From Leptolinea sp964446955 (lineage in GTDB: Bacteria > Chloroflexota > Anaerolineae > Anaerolineales > Anaerolineaceae): a stretch of DNA of 64,000 bases. The DNA lies in contig CAYUQJ010000001.1 in assembly GCA_964446955.1 (NCBI GenBank), forward strand, positions 682,001-746,000. The letters run 5' to 3'. Shown one piece after another: positions 17,066 to 25,734 of the stretch. Within the stretch, counting starts at the first letter, position 1, and each line of letters opens with the position of its first letter. The position numbers and the translations under genes were made by a program. Below the pieces are notes generated by a model that was given only the letters and a program-made list of their open reading frames with translations, was not told where the DNA came from and did no database searches.

Positions 17066-17606
17066 ATTGATACAAAAAATACTTCAATTAGATGCCGATC
17101 TGTCATCAAAGATGAGACTGGATCAATCAAACCGCTGGTGGAAGCTGGCAGCTTTTCTGGCCCATTCGGGGGATTCCTGGTTCTGGATGCTCGGTCTTGT
17201 TCTGGTCTGGATATTTGGAAACCCTTACTGGCATCGTATATCTGCATTGATGGCTGTTGCAGTTGGCGGTTTGGCATTGTTTGTTATCGCCGTCAAGTTC
17301 ACCATTCGCCGCCAACGTCCACCCGGAGAATGGGGGGCAATTTATCGCAACACTGATCCGCATTCATTCCCATCCGGACATGCCGCGCGTGCTGGATTGT
17401 TGGCAGTTCTGGCCGCCGGCCTTGGTCCGCTTTGGTTTGGGCTTTGCGTAATATTTTGGGCGCCACTTGTCAGCATTGCCCGGGTTAAGACAGGGGTTCA
17501 CTATTTATCAGATATCATAGCCGGGCTCGTTCTGGGAATCATTGCTGGATTTATTATGTTGTCAATTAACACCTGGGTTGTTTCAACATTCCCATTATTT
17601 TTCTAG
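17052..17606 (+). CDS. PAP2-family membrane phosphatase
   Basis: A 184-aa membrane protein with the three PAP2 phosphatase signatures: KFTIRRQRP (motif 1), PSGHAAR (motif 2) and ARVKTGVHYLSD (motif 3, carrying the catalytic histidine). Four to five hydrophobic helices surround them. Such enzymes dephosphorylate lipid phosphates, for instance phosphatidic acid or undecaprenyl pyrophosphate. The ATG at 17052 is preferred to an in-frame start at 17004 that would sit deep inside the upstream gene. Together with the nucleotidyltransferase, a lipid or glycolipid precursor pathway is possible but unproven. Confidence 0.88.
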   Translation: MGNNKLIQKILQLDADLSSKMRLDQSNRWWKLAAFLAHSGDSWFWMLGLVLVWIFGNPYWHRISALMAVAVGGLALFVIAVKFTIRRQRPPGEWGAIYRNTDPHSFPSGHAARAGLLAVLAAGLGPLWFGLCVIFWAPLVSIARVKTGVHYLSDIIAGLVLGIIAGFIMLSINTWVVSTFPLFF

Positions 17607-17634
17607 ACTATGAATAACCAGATGGCATTTGTTA

Positions 17635-18000
17635 TTATTTCAAAATTTCTTTAAAAATAAACCATTGCCCTTTTCGATTCATACATCCCCTTGGGGCTCT
17701 GTCATAATATAGATCAAATACACGTCCATTATCCGTTTCGACTCTGAAGAAGAAGCGTCCTACTCCCCAGGAGCCTTTTCCTGACGCGATTGCAGAATGA
17801 GTATCTGTCATATTTCTGGCCATTCTTCCGCGGCGTGAATAATCCACCCACTCCATTAATAGACTGTGCACTTCAAATGTTTTTTCTTGCCAAATGAAAC
17901 TGCCTGGACATTTTGGTTTCTTTTCCAGTAAGGATTTTTCCTGATAGAAAACTTCGACAGGTTCATCAATAAAACGCAAGCGTGATTTTTCTTCATCCAT
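17635..18000 (-). CDS. DUF6504 family protein
   Basis: A 121-aa soluble protein of a conserved uncharacterised family. Recognisable marks are LLEKKPKCPGSFIWQEKTFEV, EWVDYSRRGRMARNM, GSWGVGRFFFRVETDNGRVFDLYYDRAP and the closing GQWFIFKEIL. Homologues in other Chloroflexota and Actinobacteria have the same length, sometimes beside DNA polymerase or repair genes. No function is known to me. The gene is convergent with the PAP2 gene; about 250 bp without a convincing gene separate its start from the 3' end of the M50 protease gene. Confidence 0.8.
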   Translation of the reverse strand: MDEEKSRLRFIDEPVEVFYQEKSLLEKKPKCPGSFIWQEKTFEVHSLLMEWVDYSRRGRMARNMTDTHSAIASGKGSWGVGRFFFRVETDNGRVFDLYYDRAPRGCMNRKGQWFIFKEILK

Positions 18001-18249
18001 AGAACGATTTTCTCACAATTGACAAAAACCGGATTCATTGCCTATGCGTAATAAAGGCTGGTTCGATTGCATTATTTGCCAATTTCTCCATAAACCAGCT
18101 TTCGCCAGAACTTGGCGACTTTGTTACTTCTCCAGCATACTTATCGTGGTTTCCTCTATGCAGAATAGATCTTCCCCACCCATACTGGCTGCCCATTTGA
18201 TTCGTATATTACACAAACCGGATGTAAAGATTATTAAAATGATGCCAAT

Positions 18250-19449
18250 CTAACCGACAATGATCAATGGCACAGGTGTAAACACCAGTAAGAACAAGAG
18301 TATGGCAACCCCGGCCATTACTCTTCGTTTGTCATCCAACTCTGTGATCTGATCAAGTGGTTCTGCGTGGTAACGACCCAGGAAATAAATAATTCCGGCC
18401 CATAACCACCACCCATTCCAGAAAAAACCGAGAACAATAAGAACCAGAAGGATGAGTGGACGAAGTTTCAGGGTTCTTTCTTTTCCCAGTAATACATACA
18501 CCACATGCCCACCATCCAATTGACCGGCAGGAATAAGATTCAAAGCTGTTACCAACAATCCAGCCCAACCAGCCCAGGCTACAGAATGAAGCATCACATC
18601 AATCCCATCCTTGGGAAAAGGCTGACCGGTAAAGAAATATCGCAACCAATAAAGAAACGGTCCAGTATCGCCATAGGCAGCCGGTTCTGGTAGCAATTTC
18701 CCAAAGGCCAAATACTTCATCAGCAAATATAACAGGCTGTTACCTTCCATTTGAAGGTATTGCCCAACAGGAACAGTGTCTGATAGTGCATCCAAAGATG
18801 ATAATTTCAAACCTATAAAAAGAACGGGGACAGCGACAATAAAACCGGCTATTGGGCCTGCCAGACCTATATCCAATAACTGGCGTTTATTCTTTGGAAC
18901 CTCTTTCATGTTGATGAAGGCCCCTAAAGTTCCCAAAGGGCTTAGTGGAAATGGTATGAAGTAAGGCAAAGATACCTGAATGCCATATCTTCTTCCCATT
19001 AAGTAGTGGCCAGACTCATGCGCGCCCAAAATGGCAATAATACTCAGGGCAAAAGGCCATCCACCTTTAAAGATATTTACAACTGTCTGGAAAGGATCAT
19101 CGGTGAAGGGCATATTAAGCCCATACATCGCACCCGTAACCATCACACTGATCAAAGTAAGAAGAAATAAACCAAGATTGATCAGGTTGTTCGATTTACC
19201 CGGTTGAATCACGCCATCTACCAATAGAATTATATGTTGTCCGCTTTCTTTTCGAAAAAGAGGGGTTATATTCATGGGTTTCAGGTTTTCTGAAAGTTGG
19301 TCATAGGATTTTTCGGAGTCAGAATTCCGCAAGTGCCCACGAAATCGATATTTAAAATGTTCTTCGTGTCCCCCCTCTGTAATATCATCAATGACCAGGA
19401 TTTGCTCTACATAATGCCTGCAGGCTTCTGCGGCAGTATCATTAATCAT
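18250..19449 (-). CDS. Site-2-protease-like M50 membrane metalloprotease
   Basis: A 399-aa membrane protease. The zinc-binding HESGH lies at residues 144-148 within AILGAHESGHYLMGRRYG, and the second metal motif NLIPAGQLDGGH ends at residue 315. Several transmembrane helices surround both. The soluble N-terminal 85 residues match those of plant EGY-like and cyanobacterial/Chloroflexi M50 proteins. Members perform intramembrane proteolysis of regulators or membrane proteins. I set the start at ATG 19449 (AGGTGG just upstream). A longer open frame runs to 19674 but passes through the tRNA-Sec gene on the same strand and must be rejected. Confidence 0.9.
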   Translation of the reverse strand: MINDTAAEACRHYVEQILVIDDITEGGHEEHFKYRFRGHLRNSDSEKSYDQLSENLKPMNITPLFRKESGQHIILLVDGVIQPGKSNNLINLGLFLLTLISVMVTGAMYGLNMPFTDDPFQTVVNIFKGGWPFALSIIAILGAHESGHYLMGRRYGIQVSLPYFIPFPLSPLGTLGAFINMKEVPKNKRQLLDIGLAGPIAGFIVAVPVLFIGLKLSSLDALSDTVPVGQYLQMEGNSLLYLLMKYLAFGKLLPEPAAYGDTGPFLYWLRYFFTGQPFPKDGIDVMLHSVAWAGWAGLLVTALNLIPAGQLDGGHVVYVLLGKERTLKLRPLILLVLIVLGFFWNGWWLWAGIIYFLGRYHAEPLDQITELDDKRRVMAGVAILLFLLVFTPVPLIIVG

Positions 19450-19477
19450 ATTCCACCTATAATCTTTGAATATCAGG

Positions 19478-19571
19478 CGGGAATGGATGGGAGTCGAACC
19501 CACCGCGGACTGCATAACAGCCCGCCACCAGTTTTGAAGACAGGGAAGCCCACCGGAACTTAACCATTCCC
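19478..19571 (-). tRNA. selC: tRNA-Sec (selC, anticodon TCA)
   Basis: Read on the minus strand the gene has an 8-bp acceptor (GGGAATGG with CCATTCCC), anticodon loop CTTCAAA giving TCA, a very long variable arm built on GGCGGGCTG/CAGTCCGC, T-loop TTCGACT and G as discriminator. The 94-nt length, the 8-bp acceptor and G73 are hallmarks of bacterial selenocysteine tRNA. It implies that the organism inserts selenocysteine at UGA; selA, selB and selD are not in the window. A promoter at 19578-19606 drives it. It lies 28 bp before the M50 start. Confidence 0.93.
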
Positions 19572-19577
19572 GGTTCA

Positions 19578-19606
19578 AGGATACAACAGACTTTATAAGA
19601 CGACAA
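19578..19606 (-). promoter_or_regulatory. Promoter of selC
   Basis: Minus strand: TTGTCG (19606-19601), 17 bp, TATCCT (19583-19578). The -10 ends 6 bp before the mature tRNA 5' end. Confidence 0.7.
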
Positions 19607-19693
19607 GAGAAAATACATATTTTGGGGTATTTCTTATCTGGCTGTGTGAAGTATAGTTTGAAATGGAAATACACAGGAAAAGAATTTCACCTC

Positions 19694-19721
19694 TTGTATT
19701 TTTTGAAATTGTTACTATACT
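19694..19721 (+). promoter_or_regulatory. Candidate promoter of the D-Ala-D-Ala ligase homologue
   Basis: TTGTAT, 16 bp, TATACT, about 57 bp before the ATG at 19779. Confidence 0.5.
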
Positions 19722-19778
19722 TGTTCGCTGTGTCTATTCATACCGGTTTAACCGGAGAAACAGGAAATTTGTAAATAG

Positions 19779-20984
19779 ATGGATGAATCCAAAGAATTAG
19801 AGAACACCGGGGCTGAAAAAGACAAGCCTCCCAGTACCAGCCGGCAATCTATACGATCATGGAGAGTGGCTGTAATAGCCAATGTTAAGGGGGAAACGGC
19901 TTTACTGATGGATGGTCCGGCTGATGCCGGAGCAGAATTTGACAGGAAAGAAACAATACAAGATATTCAATCGGCGATTGAATCAGATGGACATACAACG
20001 GTATTCATTCCGGCAGATGCAAATCTTCCCTTTGCCCTGGCGCATATCCGCCCTGATATTTGTTTCAATATCGCTGAAGGTATTTATGGCGACGCTCGTG
20101 AAGCGCAGATACCTTCTGTCCTTGAATTATTACGTATACCGTACACAGCTTCGCGTGTTTTAACCAATGCGATCTCGCTGGATAAGACAATGACTAAGCG
20201 TATCTGGCGGGACAAAGGACTTCCTACCGCCTCTTTTCAGGAATTCATAACCGGCCTTGAACCAATTTCTGAAGATCTGACTTTCCCTCTGTTTGTAAAA
20301 CCGGCATCTGAAGGCACAGGTATGGGAATGGATGGAAATTCACTGGTTTCCGATGAGATCAGTCTGCGGAGTCGTGTCCGTTGGGTTATTGACAATTATC
20401 ATCAACCTGCACTGGTTGAAGAATATCTTCCAGGTCGCGAATTTACCGTGGCAGTTATGGGACGTTCTGATGCGGCCCAGTACAGTCGCCGGCCTCATAT
20501 CTATGAGGATGACGGTTTTCATCGTTTTCCATTGTTGGAAGTTGACAGTTCCTCATCCATCACACCCGGTATATACGGTCACATCGCAAAAACACTTCAC
20601 AATGGCGAATCCGGTGTACCACAGTTTATCTGTCCGGCAACTGTTGAAGAACCTTTAGCTTCAACGCTTCAGGAATTGGCGATAAAAGCCCATATCGCGA
20701 TAAATGCTCTGGATGTTTCTAGAGTTGACATTCGTCTGGATAGAAACAATATGCCTCATTTGATGGAGATAAACACTCTGCCTGGTTTAACCAGGGGCTT
20801 TAGTGATCTTTGTGTTATTGCAGAAGCAGAAAATTGGAATTATCGCGATATAATACTGGAAATACTTTATCTGGGAGCTTCCCGCTATGGTCTAGTCGCT
20901 CCCAACGACAACACGACAAGAGGCATTCCAGTGCAGATTCCTGAATTTGTTCCACTGCAAAGGCAACAACGTCATTCACGATAG
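19779..20984 (+). CDS. D-alanine-D-alanine ligase-like ATP-grasp protein
   Basis: A 401-aa cytoplasmic ATP-grasp enzyme. Residues about 28-115 form the N-terminal Ddl-like domain (WRVAVIANVKG, FNIAEGIYGDAREAQIPSVLELLRIPYTAS). The ATP-grasp part follows (SLDKTMTKRIWRDKGLPT, FPLFVKPASEGTGMGM, LVEEYLPGREFTVAVMG) and ends with VDIRLDRNNMPHLMEINTLPGLT, which carries the metal ligands. True Ddl proteins often have about 300-370 aa; this one has a charged N-terminal extension of about 25 residues and a C-terminal tail. It may make D-Ala-D-Ala or ligate another dipeptide-like product. Two terminator-like hairpins follow. Confidence 0.87.
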   Translation: MDESKELENTGAEKDKPPSTSRQSIRSWRVAVIANVKGETALLMDGPADAGAEFDRKETIQDIQSAIESDGHTTVFIPADANLPFALAHIRPDICFNIAEGIYGDAREAQIPSVLELLRIPYTASRVLTNAISLDKTMTKRIWRDKGLPTASFQEFITGLEPISEDLTFPLFVKPASEGTGMGMDGNSLVSDEISLRSRVRWVIDNYHQPALVEEYLPGREFTVAVMGRSDAAQYSRRPHIYEDDGFHRFPLLEVDSSSSITPGIYGHIAKTLHNGESGVPQFICPATVEEPLASTLQELAIKAHIAINALDVSRVDIRLDRNNMPHLMEINTLPGLTRGFSDLCVIAEAENWNYRDIILEILYLGASRYGLVAPNDNTTRGIPVQIPEFVPLQRQQRHSR

Positions 20985-20989
20985 TATCT

Positions 20990-21032
20990 GATCCACTCCT
21001 CAAACCATTTTGAATGGGGAGTGGATCTTTTC
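20990..21032 (+). terminator. Terminator after the Ddl-like gene
   Basis: GATCCACTCC pairs with GGAGTGGATC and is followed by TTTT. A second GC-rich hairpin with an ATTTTT tail lies directly downstream (about 21037-21069; CCCGG ... CCGGG with inner CCC/GGG), so termination may be doubled. Confidence 0.8.
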
Positions 21033-21174
21033 CAAAACCCGGGACCCTTAATGATGGGCCGGGATTTTTGCTTAACTAATTCATCAGAAAGGTGGTCAGA
21101 CCTGAAGGAGACGCTTATAGAAGGAAAATGCAATTAACCAATTCACTGAAAAACAAATTTTTAGGAGAGAGAAA

Positions 21175-21933
21175 ATGAAGAACAAAGTATTTGTCGTCCT
21201 TACCCTTGTAGCTGTTTTTGCCATGGCATTAGCTGCCTGCGCGCCTTCCGCTTCCGCCGGCAAGATCAAAGTAGCGTCCGATGCGGCTTATCCCCCCTTT
21301 GAAATGGTTGATGAAAAAACCAAAGAAATGATCGGTTTTGATATCGATCTGTTCAACGCTGTCGCCGAGAAAGCCGGTTTGGAAATCGAATACGTCAATA
21401 TCGGATTCGACCCCCTTTTGGCTGGAATGGCTCAGTGCCAGTACGATGTTGCGATCTCCGCGATCACCATCACAGACGAACGCAAGCAGAATATGACCTT
21501 CTCTGACCCCTACTTCCAGGCTGGTCAGGCTATCACTGTTGCTATTGACAATGACAGCATCACGACTGACGCCGATCTTGTTGGAAAGACGATCGGTACC
21601 CAGTTGGGTACTACCGGCGATATTCTGGCCAAGAAAATTGAAGGCGCCACCGTTAAAGCTTACGATAGTGTTGATCTGGCCTTCCAGGACCTGATCAATG
21701 GACAGGTTGAAGCCGTTGTCGCCGACAACGTTCCCTCCGAAGGTTTCGTTGGCAAGAATGCTGACAAGATCAAAGTTGTTGGCAACCTGCTGACCACTGA
21801 GGACTATGGAATTGCGGTATGCAAGACCAAAACTGATCTCCTCGAGAAGATCAATAAAGCATTGGCTGAAGTTAAAGCCGATGGCACCATTGAAAAACTG
21901 AACGACAAATGGATCAAAGGCGCTGGCAATTAG
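21175..21933 (+). CDS. Amino-acid-type (family 3) ABC substrate-binding lipoprotein
   Basis: A 252-aa lipoprotein with signal peptide and lipobox (ALAAC, Cys22). The mature part is a family 3 solute-binding domain: KIKVASDAAYPPFEMVD, GFDIDLFNAVAEKAG, YDVAISAITITDERKQNMTFSDPYF, GKTIGTQLGTTGD and the C-terminal KADGTIEKLNDKWI. It binds an amino acid outside the membrane for an ABC importer. AGGAGAG precedes the ATG. No permease or ATPase gene adjoins; it is monocistronic between terminators. Codon use (many GAC, ATC, AAG, CTG) looks more biased than its neighbours and suggests high expression. Confidence 0.93.
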   Translation: MKNKVFVVLTLVAVFAMALAACAPSASAGKIKVASDAAYPPFEMVDEKTKEMIGFDIDLFNAVAEKAGLEIEYVNIGFDPLLAGMAQCQYDVAISAITITDERKQNMTFSDPYFQAGQAITVAIDNDSITTDADLVGKTIGTQLGTTGDILAKKIEGATVKAYDSVDLAFQDLINGQVEAVVADNVPSEGFVGKNADKIKVVGNLLTTEDYGIAVCKTKTDLLEKINKALAEVKADGTIEKLNDKWIKGAGN

Positions 21934-21949
21934 TCTGCCCATTTTCCAT

Positions 21950-21990
21950 AAAAGCGGCTGTCATCTTGCGATGACAGCCGCTTTTTATTT
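21950..21990 (+). terminator. Rho-independent terminator after the binding-protein gene
   Basis: A perfect 16-bp stem AAAAGCGGCTGTCATC/GATGACAGCCGCTTTT with a TTGC loop and trailing T-rich tract. Confidence 0.95.
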
Positions 21991-22016
21991 CATATAAGTA
22001 TCTAATAATAATTGTC

Positions 22017-22045
22017 TTGTTACGCGTGAAGAATAACCTTATAAT
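22017..22045 (+). promoter_or_regulatory. Promoter of ssrA
   Basis: TTGTTA, 17 bp, TATAAT. The -10 ends 11 bp before the mature tmRNA 5' end. Confidence 0.75.
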
Positions 22046-22056
22046 GAAGATGTCCC

Positions 22057-22451
22057 GGGGATGATCGGCTTCGACGGGAGAGGCTGGTCCCGGATGGCGA
22101 GCCGAGAGGTGCCGAACTCGTAAAATCCGCACAAAACTTTAAGTGCCAACCGCACTTCCTACGCTGCTCTTCCCCTCGCTGCATAAGCGAGTGAGAGCCG
22201 CAACCGTTTCCTAGCGAGACGGCGTCTGCCTACCCCGATCTCCGGCCGGAGGTAGAGCGGGCGTCACAATGCCGGTGTGCCGCGTTAAATTCCACGGTCA
22301 ACGCGAAAGAGGGCTTTAGGGCCTGAGTGGATTGTCTGTCGTCTGTTCTGTTGGTCTCTGGATGCCGGATGAAAAAAAAGACCAACTACGCTCGTAGAGG
22401 TTCGAGGGTCGATTCTTTCGGACGCGGGTTCAATTCCCGCCATCTCCACCA
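22057..22451 (+). ncRNA. ssrA: tmRNA (ssrA)
   Basis: Transfer-messenger RNA that rescues stalled ribosomes and tags the nascent protein for degradation. The 5' end GGGGATGATCGGCTTCGACGG and the 3' end with T-arm GCGGGTTCAATTCCCGC plus acceptor CATCTCC are diagnostic; the ends pair (GGGGATG with CATCTCC) and ACCA is encoded. A tag reading frame can be proposed at 22145-22186: ANRTSYAALPLAA followed by TAA, with the usual alanine resume codon and an LAA degron. Length (about 395 nt) is normal for a one-piece tmRNA. A promoter and a terminator flank it. Confidence 0.96.
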
Positions 22452-22457
22452 TAACAG

Positions 22458-22487
22458 AAAAACAGCGATCTTTTGATCGCTGTTTTT
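22458..22487. terminator. Terminator between ssrA and rlmI
   Basis: A perfect 13-bp stem AAAAACAGCGATC/GATCGCTGTTTTT around TTTT. It can act for ssrA (plus) and for the convergent rlmI unit (minus). Confidence 0.92.
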
Positions 22488-22510
22488 CAATGTATCAAAT
22501 GTATATAGGT

Positions 22511-23710
22511 CTACTGTACCTCACAGACAAGTCCCTTAAGGTAATGCCCTTCCGGGAATGACAATAATACAGGATGATCAGCTGCCTGGCTCATCCATTT
22601 AATAATGCGAGCGTTCGCCCCGGCATCCAGAGCAGCACCGGCAACAATTTTTTGGAAAAGGCTGGAATCAATCCCTCCACTGCATGAGAATGTGAACAGC
22701 AACCCGCCTGGTTTAAGGAGTTTGAACGCCAGTAGATTAATATCTTTATATGCCCGCGCTGCTTTCACAGCATGTGCCGCGGTTGGAGCAAATTTGGGAG
22801 GATCAAGGATGATCATGTCAAAATTTCGGCCTCTATCACGCAATCCGCGTAAAGCCTGGAATACATCTCCCTCCAACCATTCGGTTCGGTTTACTGAAAG
22901 ATCATTCAATTCCAGATTTCTCCGTGCCATATTTATGGCTTCCACCGAACTATCAATGGAAAGAACACTTTCCGCGCCACCGGCTATTGCCTGAAGACTA
23001 AATCCGCCTGTATAACTGAAGCAATTCAGAACGGTTCGACCATGGGCCATTTTTCCGGCCATGGCTCGGTTGTCACGTTGATCAAGGTAAAATCCCGTTT
23101 TTTGTCCTTTTTGAACATCTACAAGAAATCGGATATTATTTTCATTGATTGTGATCTCGCCGGGAGGTTCTTTTCCAACCAATAATCCGGATGTCTCAGC
23201 AAGACCTTCTAATTTTCGCACATCTGCTTCTGACCGTTCATAAACAGTCGCAGCTCCGGTTGCCTTCCTTATTACTTCAACAACAATCTGTTTCCACTTT
23301 TCCGCCCCGGCTGATAAGGATTGAATAACCACAGTATCACCGTATTGATCAACAACCATTCCTGGCAATGAATCTGATTCACCATGAACGAGCCTCATGG
23401 CATCTGTCAACTTGAAGAGCTCCAGGTCTTTTCGCAAATTAATCGAATTTAGGATCCGGTTATGAAAGAATTCATCATTGATTTCTTCCTCCTTGATCCA
23501 GGACCATATTCTCGCCCGAATTTGAGAAACAGGACTAAACGCTGCGGAACATAGCCACTCGCCATTTGCACTAATAACATCGACCGTTTCTCCGGAACCC
23601 GGGTTCCCTTTTATCTCATTTATTGCGCCAGAAAAAATCCAGGGATGCCTTTGAAGAACAGATTTTTCCCTGCCCTGTTTTAAGATTATTTGTGAATTTT
23701 GCATTTTCAT
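22511..23710 (-). CDS. rlmI: Class I SAM-dependent rRNA methyltransferase, RlmI family
   Basis: A 399-aa enzyme of the RlmI/YccW family, which in E. coli makes m5C1962 in 23S rRNA. An N-terminal PUA RNA-binding domain (about 1-80; REKSVLQRHPWIFSGAI) precedes the insertion domain and the Rossmann methyltransferase: NCFSYTGGFSLQAIAGGA (SAM loop, about 230), VLSIDSS, and MIILDPPKFAP with a later FSCSGG motif holding the family cysteine. The length is standard. Its ATG overlaps the ligA stop by 4 bp, so it is cotranscribed and translationally coupled with ligA. Confidence 0.92.
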   Translation of the reverse strand: MKMQNSQIILKQGREKSVLQRHPWIFSGAINEIKGNPGSGETVDVISANGEWLCSAAFSPVSQIRARIWSWIKEEEINDEFFHNRILNSINLRKDLELFKLTDAMRLVHGESDSLPGMVVDQYGDTVVIQSLSAGAEKWKQIVVEVIRKATGAATVYERSEADVRKLEGLAETSGLLVGKEPPGEITINENNIRFLVDVQKGQKTGFYLDQRDNRAMAGKMAHGRTVLNCFSYTGGFSLQAIAGGAESVLSIDSSVEAINMARRNLELNDLSVNRTEWLEGDVFQALRGLRDRGRNFDMIILDPPKFAPTAAHAVKAARAYKDINLLAFKLLKPGGLLFTFSCSGGIDSSLFQKIVAGAALDAGANARIIKWMSQAADHPVLLSFPEGHYLKGLVCEVQ

Positions 23711-25734
23711 TTTCCCGTTAGTTGCAGCAATCCTGATTCGTCAAGTATGTTAACACCCAGGTCTCGGGCTTTATCCAGTTTGGAGCCTGGATTCTCCCCA
23801 AGTACTAAATATGTGGTTTTTTTGCTGACAGAGTCAGTTACTTTACCACCATGCGATTGAATTAACTCTTTCGCTGCGTCCCTTGATAATGTAGGCAGAG
23901 TACCGGTGATAACAAAGGTCATACCAATAAATGTTTGGGGGCCGGAAGAAGACAATGCGACACTCTCCTGCACAGGCCAGACACCATGTGATCTGAATTT
24001 TGAGAGTAATTTTTGGTTTCCTTCCGTTGCGAACCAATCCACTATTGAACGTGCGATATTGGGTCCAACTCCTTCCAGAGTCATGAGTTCATCCACACCC
24101 GCTTTTGATAACACATTAAGGTCATGGTATCTTGCCGCCAGATCGACTGCCATGACCTCTCCTACTCCCCGAATTCCCAGGGCCGTTATCAACCGCGAAA
24201 GCGGCTGAGATTTACTCACGGCAATGGCATCTATCAGGTTGTCTGCTTTTTTCGCAGCAAATCCTTCCAACTTCAATAATTCTTCCCGGTTTAGCCCATA
24301 AAGATCGGCAGCATCTTTCACCAGACCGGATGAAATTAACTGCTCTACTATTTTTATTCCACAACCATCTATATCCATAGCACCCCGTGAGACAAAATGC
24401 TCAATATTCCGAATCAACTGGGCTGAACAGGCTGCATTTACACAATACCACGCAACTTCGCCTTCCAAATGTTCCACTGGTTCTCCGCATGCCGGACAAG
24501 TTTTCGGTGGAATATATAGTTTTTCAATACCATTTCTTGCGTCAACTATGGGCCCCATAACATAAGGAATGACATCACCGGCCCGCTTGATCATTACCCG
24601 GTCACCTATTCGGATATCCTTATCTTCTATGAAATCGAAGTTGTGAAGGGTAGCCTGTTTAACAATGACTCCGCCAATTTCTACCGGTTCCAAAATGGCA
24701 TATGGTGTTAAAACACCGGTACGTCCTACATTTACACCCACATCATTTAACCGGGTTGAGACTTCCCTGGCAGGAAATTTAAAAGCCATGGCTCCACGGG
24801 GATCCTTTCCAACAAAACCCAAAGAATTGGCAAGATCCAGGTCATTCAGTTTAACAACCGCGCCATCTACTTCAAATGTAAGAGTATCGCGGGTTTCCAC
24901 CCGGCGTTCACAGGAAGAAATCACATCATCCAGATTTCGACAGAACTCCACTTGGTCTGACACGGGGAAGCCCAGGGCTTTCAGATATTGCAGCAAATCC
25001 CACTGTGTACGGGGTAGAATCCCGTCAGATTCCACAATATCATACGTCAGAATAGCCAGGGGACGTTGGGCAGTTAAAGATGCGTCCAATTGGCGCAAGG
25101 AGCCAGCGGCAGTATTGCGAGGATTCTGGTACGTCCGCTCACCGGCATCAGTCAATCTTTGATTTAACGCGATAAACTCCTTCAGGTAAATAAAAGCCTC
25201 ACCTCTTACCACCAATCGATGTGGAGGGTTGGGACCATCGGAACTGACCGGGATACGTAGAGGCAAAGATCGTATTGTTCGAAGGTTGGCTGTGATCTCT
25301 TCCCCAATTTCTCCATCTCCGCGGGTAGCACCGCGGACAAGCACACCGTCTTCATAATGTATTACGACGGTTAATCCATCAATTTTCGGTTCAACAACAA
25401 ATTCCGCTTTTTTTACACGGTCATCCAATTTCGATATACGCTCCACCCATGCTGACAGATCGTCGGTTGTAAACGCGTTGGCAAGACTTAGAATTGGACG
25501 CGGATGTGCCAGCTTAGTAAATTTCGGAGAGACAGCCGCGCCGGCACGTTGACTGGGAGAATCCGGCATAATCCAATCTGGATGGCGGGATTCTATTTCT
25601 CGTAATTCCAAAAGTAAACGATCATATTCTGCATCACTTATGATCGGATCATCCAGGACATGATATCGGTAATTATGAAAATTCAATTCATCTTTAAGTT
25701 CGTTCAACCGGTTTCGTTCATTATTGCCATTCAT
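23707..25734 (-). CDS. ligA: NAD+-dependent DNA ligase LigA
   Basis: Essential replicative ligase (675 aa, normal length). Domains in order: Ia NAD-binding domain (HNYRYHVLDDPIISDAEYD), adenylation domain with the catalytic lysine in VEPKIDG (Lys117), OB fold, a four-cysteine zinc finger (CPAC ... C ... C near residue 410), a helix-hairpin-helix array (LEGFAAKKADNLIDAI, LEGVGPNIARSI) and a C-terminal BRCT domain (about 600-675). The ATG follows AGAGAGGTAAGA. It is the first gene of a two-gene unit with rlmI. Confidence 0.98.
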   Translation of the reverse strand: MNGNNERNRLNELKDELNFHNYRYHVLDDPIISDAEYDRLLLELREIESRHPDWIMPDSPSQRAGAAVSPKFTKLAHPRPILSLANAFTTDDLSAWVERISKLDDRVKKAEFVVEPKIDGLTVVIHYEDGVLVRGATRGDGEIGEEITANLRTIRSLPLRIPVSSDGPNPPHRLVVRGEAFIYLKEFIALNQRLTDAGERTYQNPRNTAAGSLRQLDASLTAQRPLAILTYDIVESDGILPRTQWDLLQYLKALGFPVSDQVEFCRNLDDVISSCERRVETRDTLTFEVDGAVVKLNDLDLANSLGFVGKDPRGAMAFKFPAREVSTRLNDVGVNVGRTGVLTPYAILEPVEIGGVIVKQATLHNFDFIEDKDIRIGDRVMIKRAGDVIPYVMGPIVDARNGIEKLYIPPKTCPACGEPVEHLEGEVAWYCVNAACSAQLIRNIEHFVSRGAMDIDGCGIKIVEQLISSGLVKDAADLYGLNREELLKLEGFAAKKADNLIDAIAVSKSQPLSRLITALGIRGVGEVMAVDLAARYHDLNVLSKAGVDELMTLEGVGPNIARSIVDWFATEGNQKLLSKFRSHGVWPVQESVALSSSGPQTFIGMTFVITGTLPTLSRDAAKELIQSHGGKVTDSVSKKTTYLVLGENPGSKLDKARDLGVNILDESGLLQLTGK

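Noticed and set aside
18038..18253. Plus-strand 71-codon frame between the DUF6504 and M50 genes
   Set aside because: No ribosome site or recognisable family, and cysteine/tryptophan-rich composition typical of noise.
19297..19563. Plus-strand 88-codon frame
   Set aside because: It is an antisense reading of the M50 gene start and of selC, with no ribosome site.
21229..21942. Minus-strand 237-codon frame opposite the amino-acid-binding lipoprotein
   Set aside because: Long antisense frame caused by biased codon use of the real gene; no family match.
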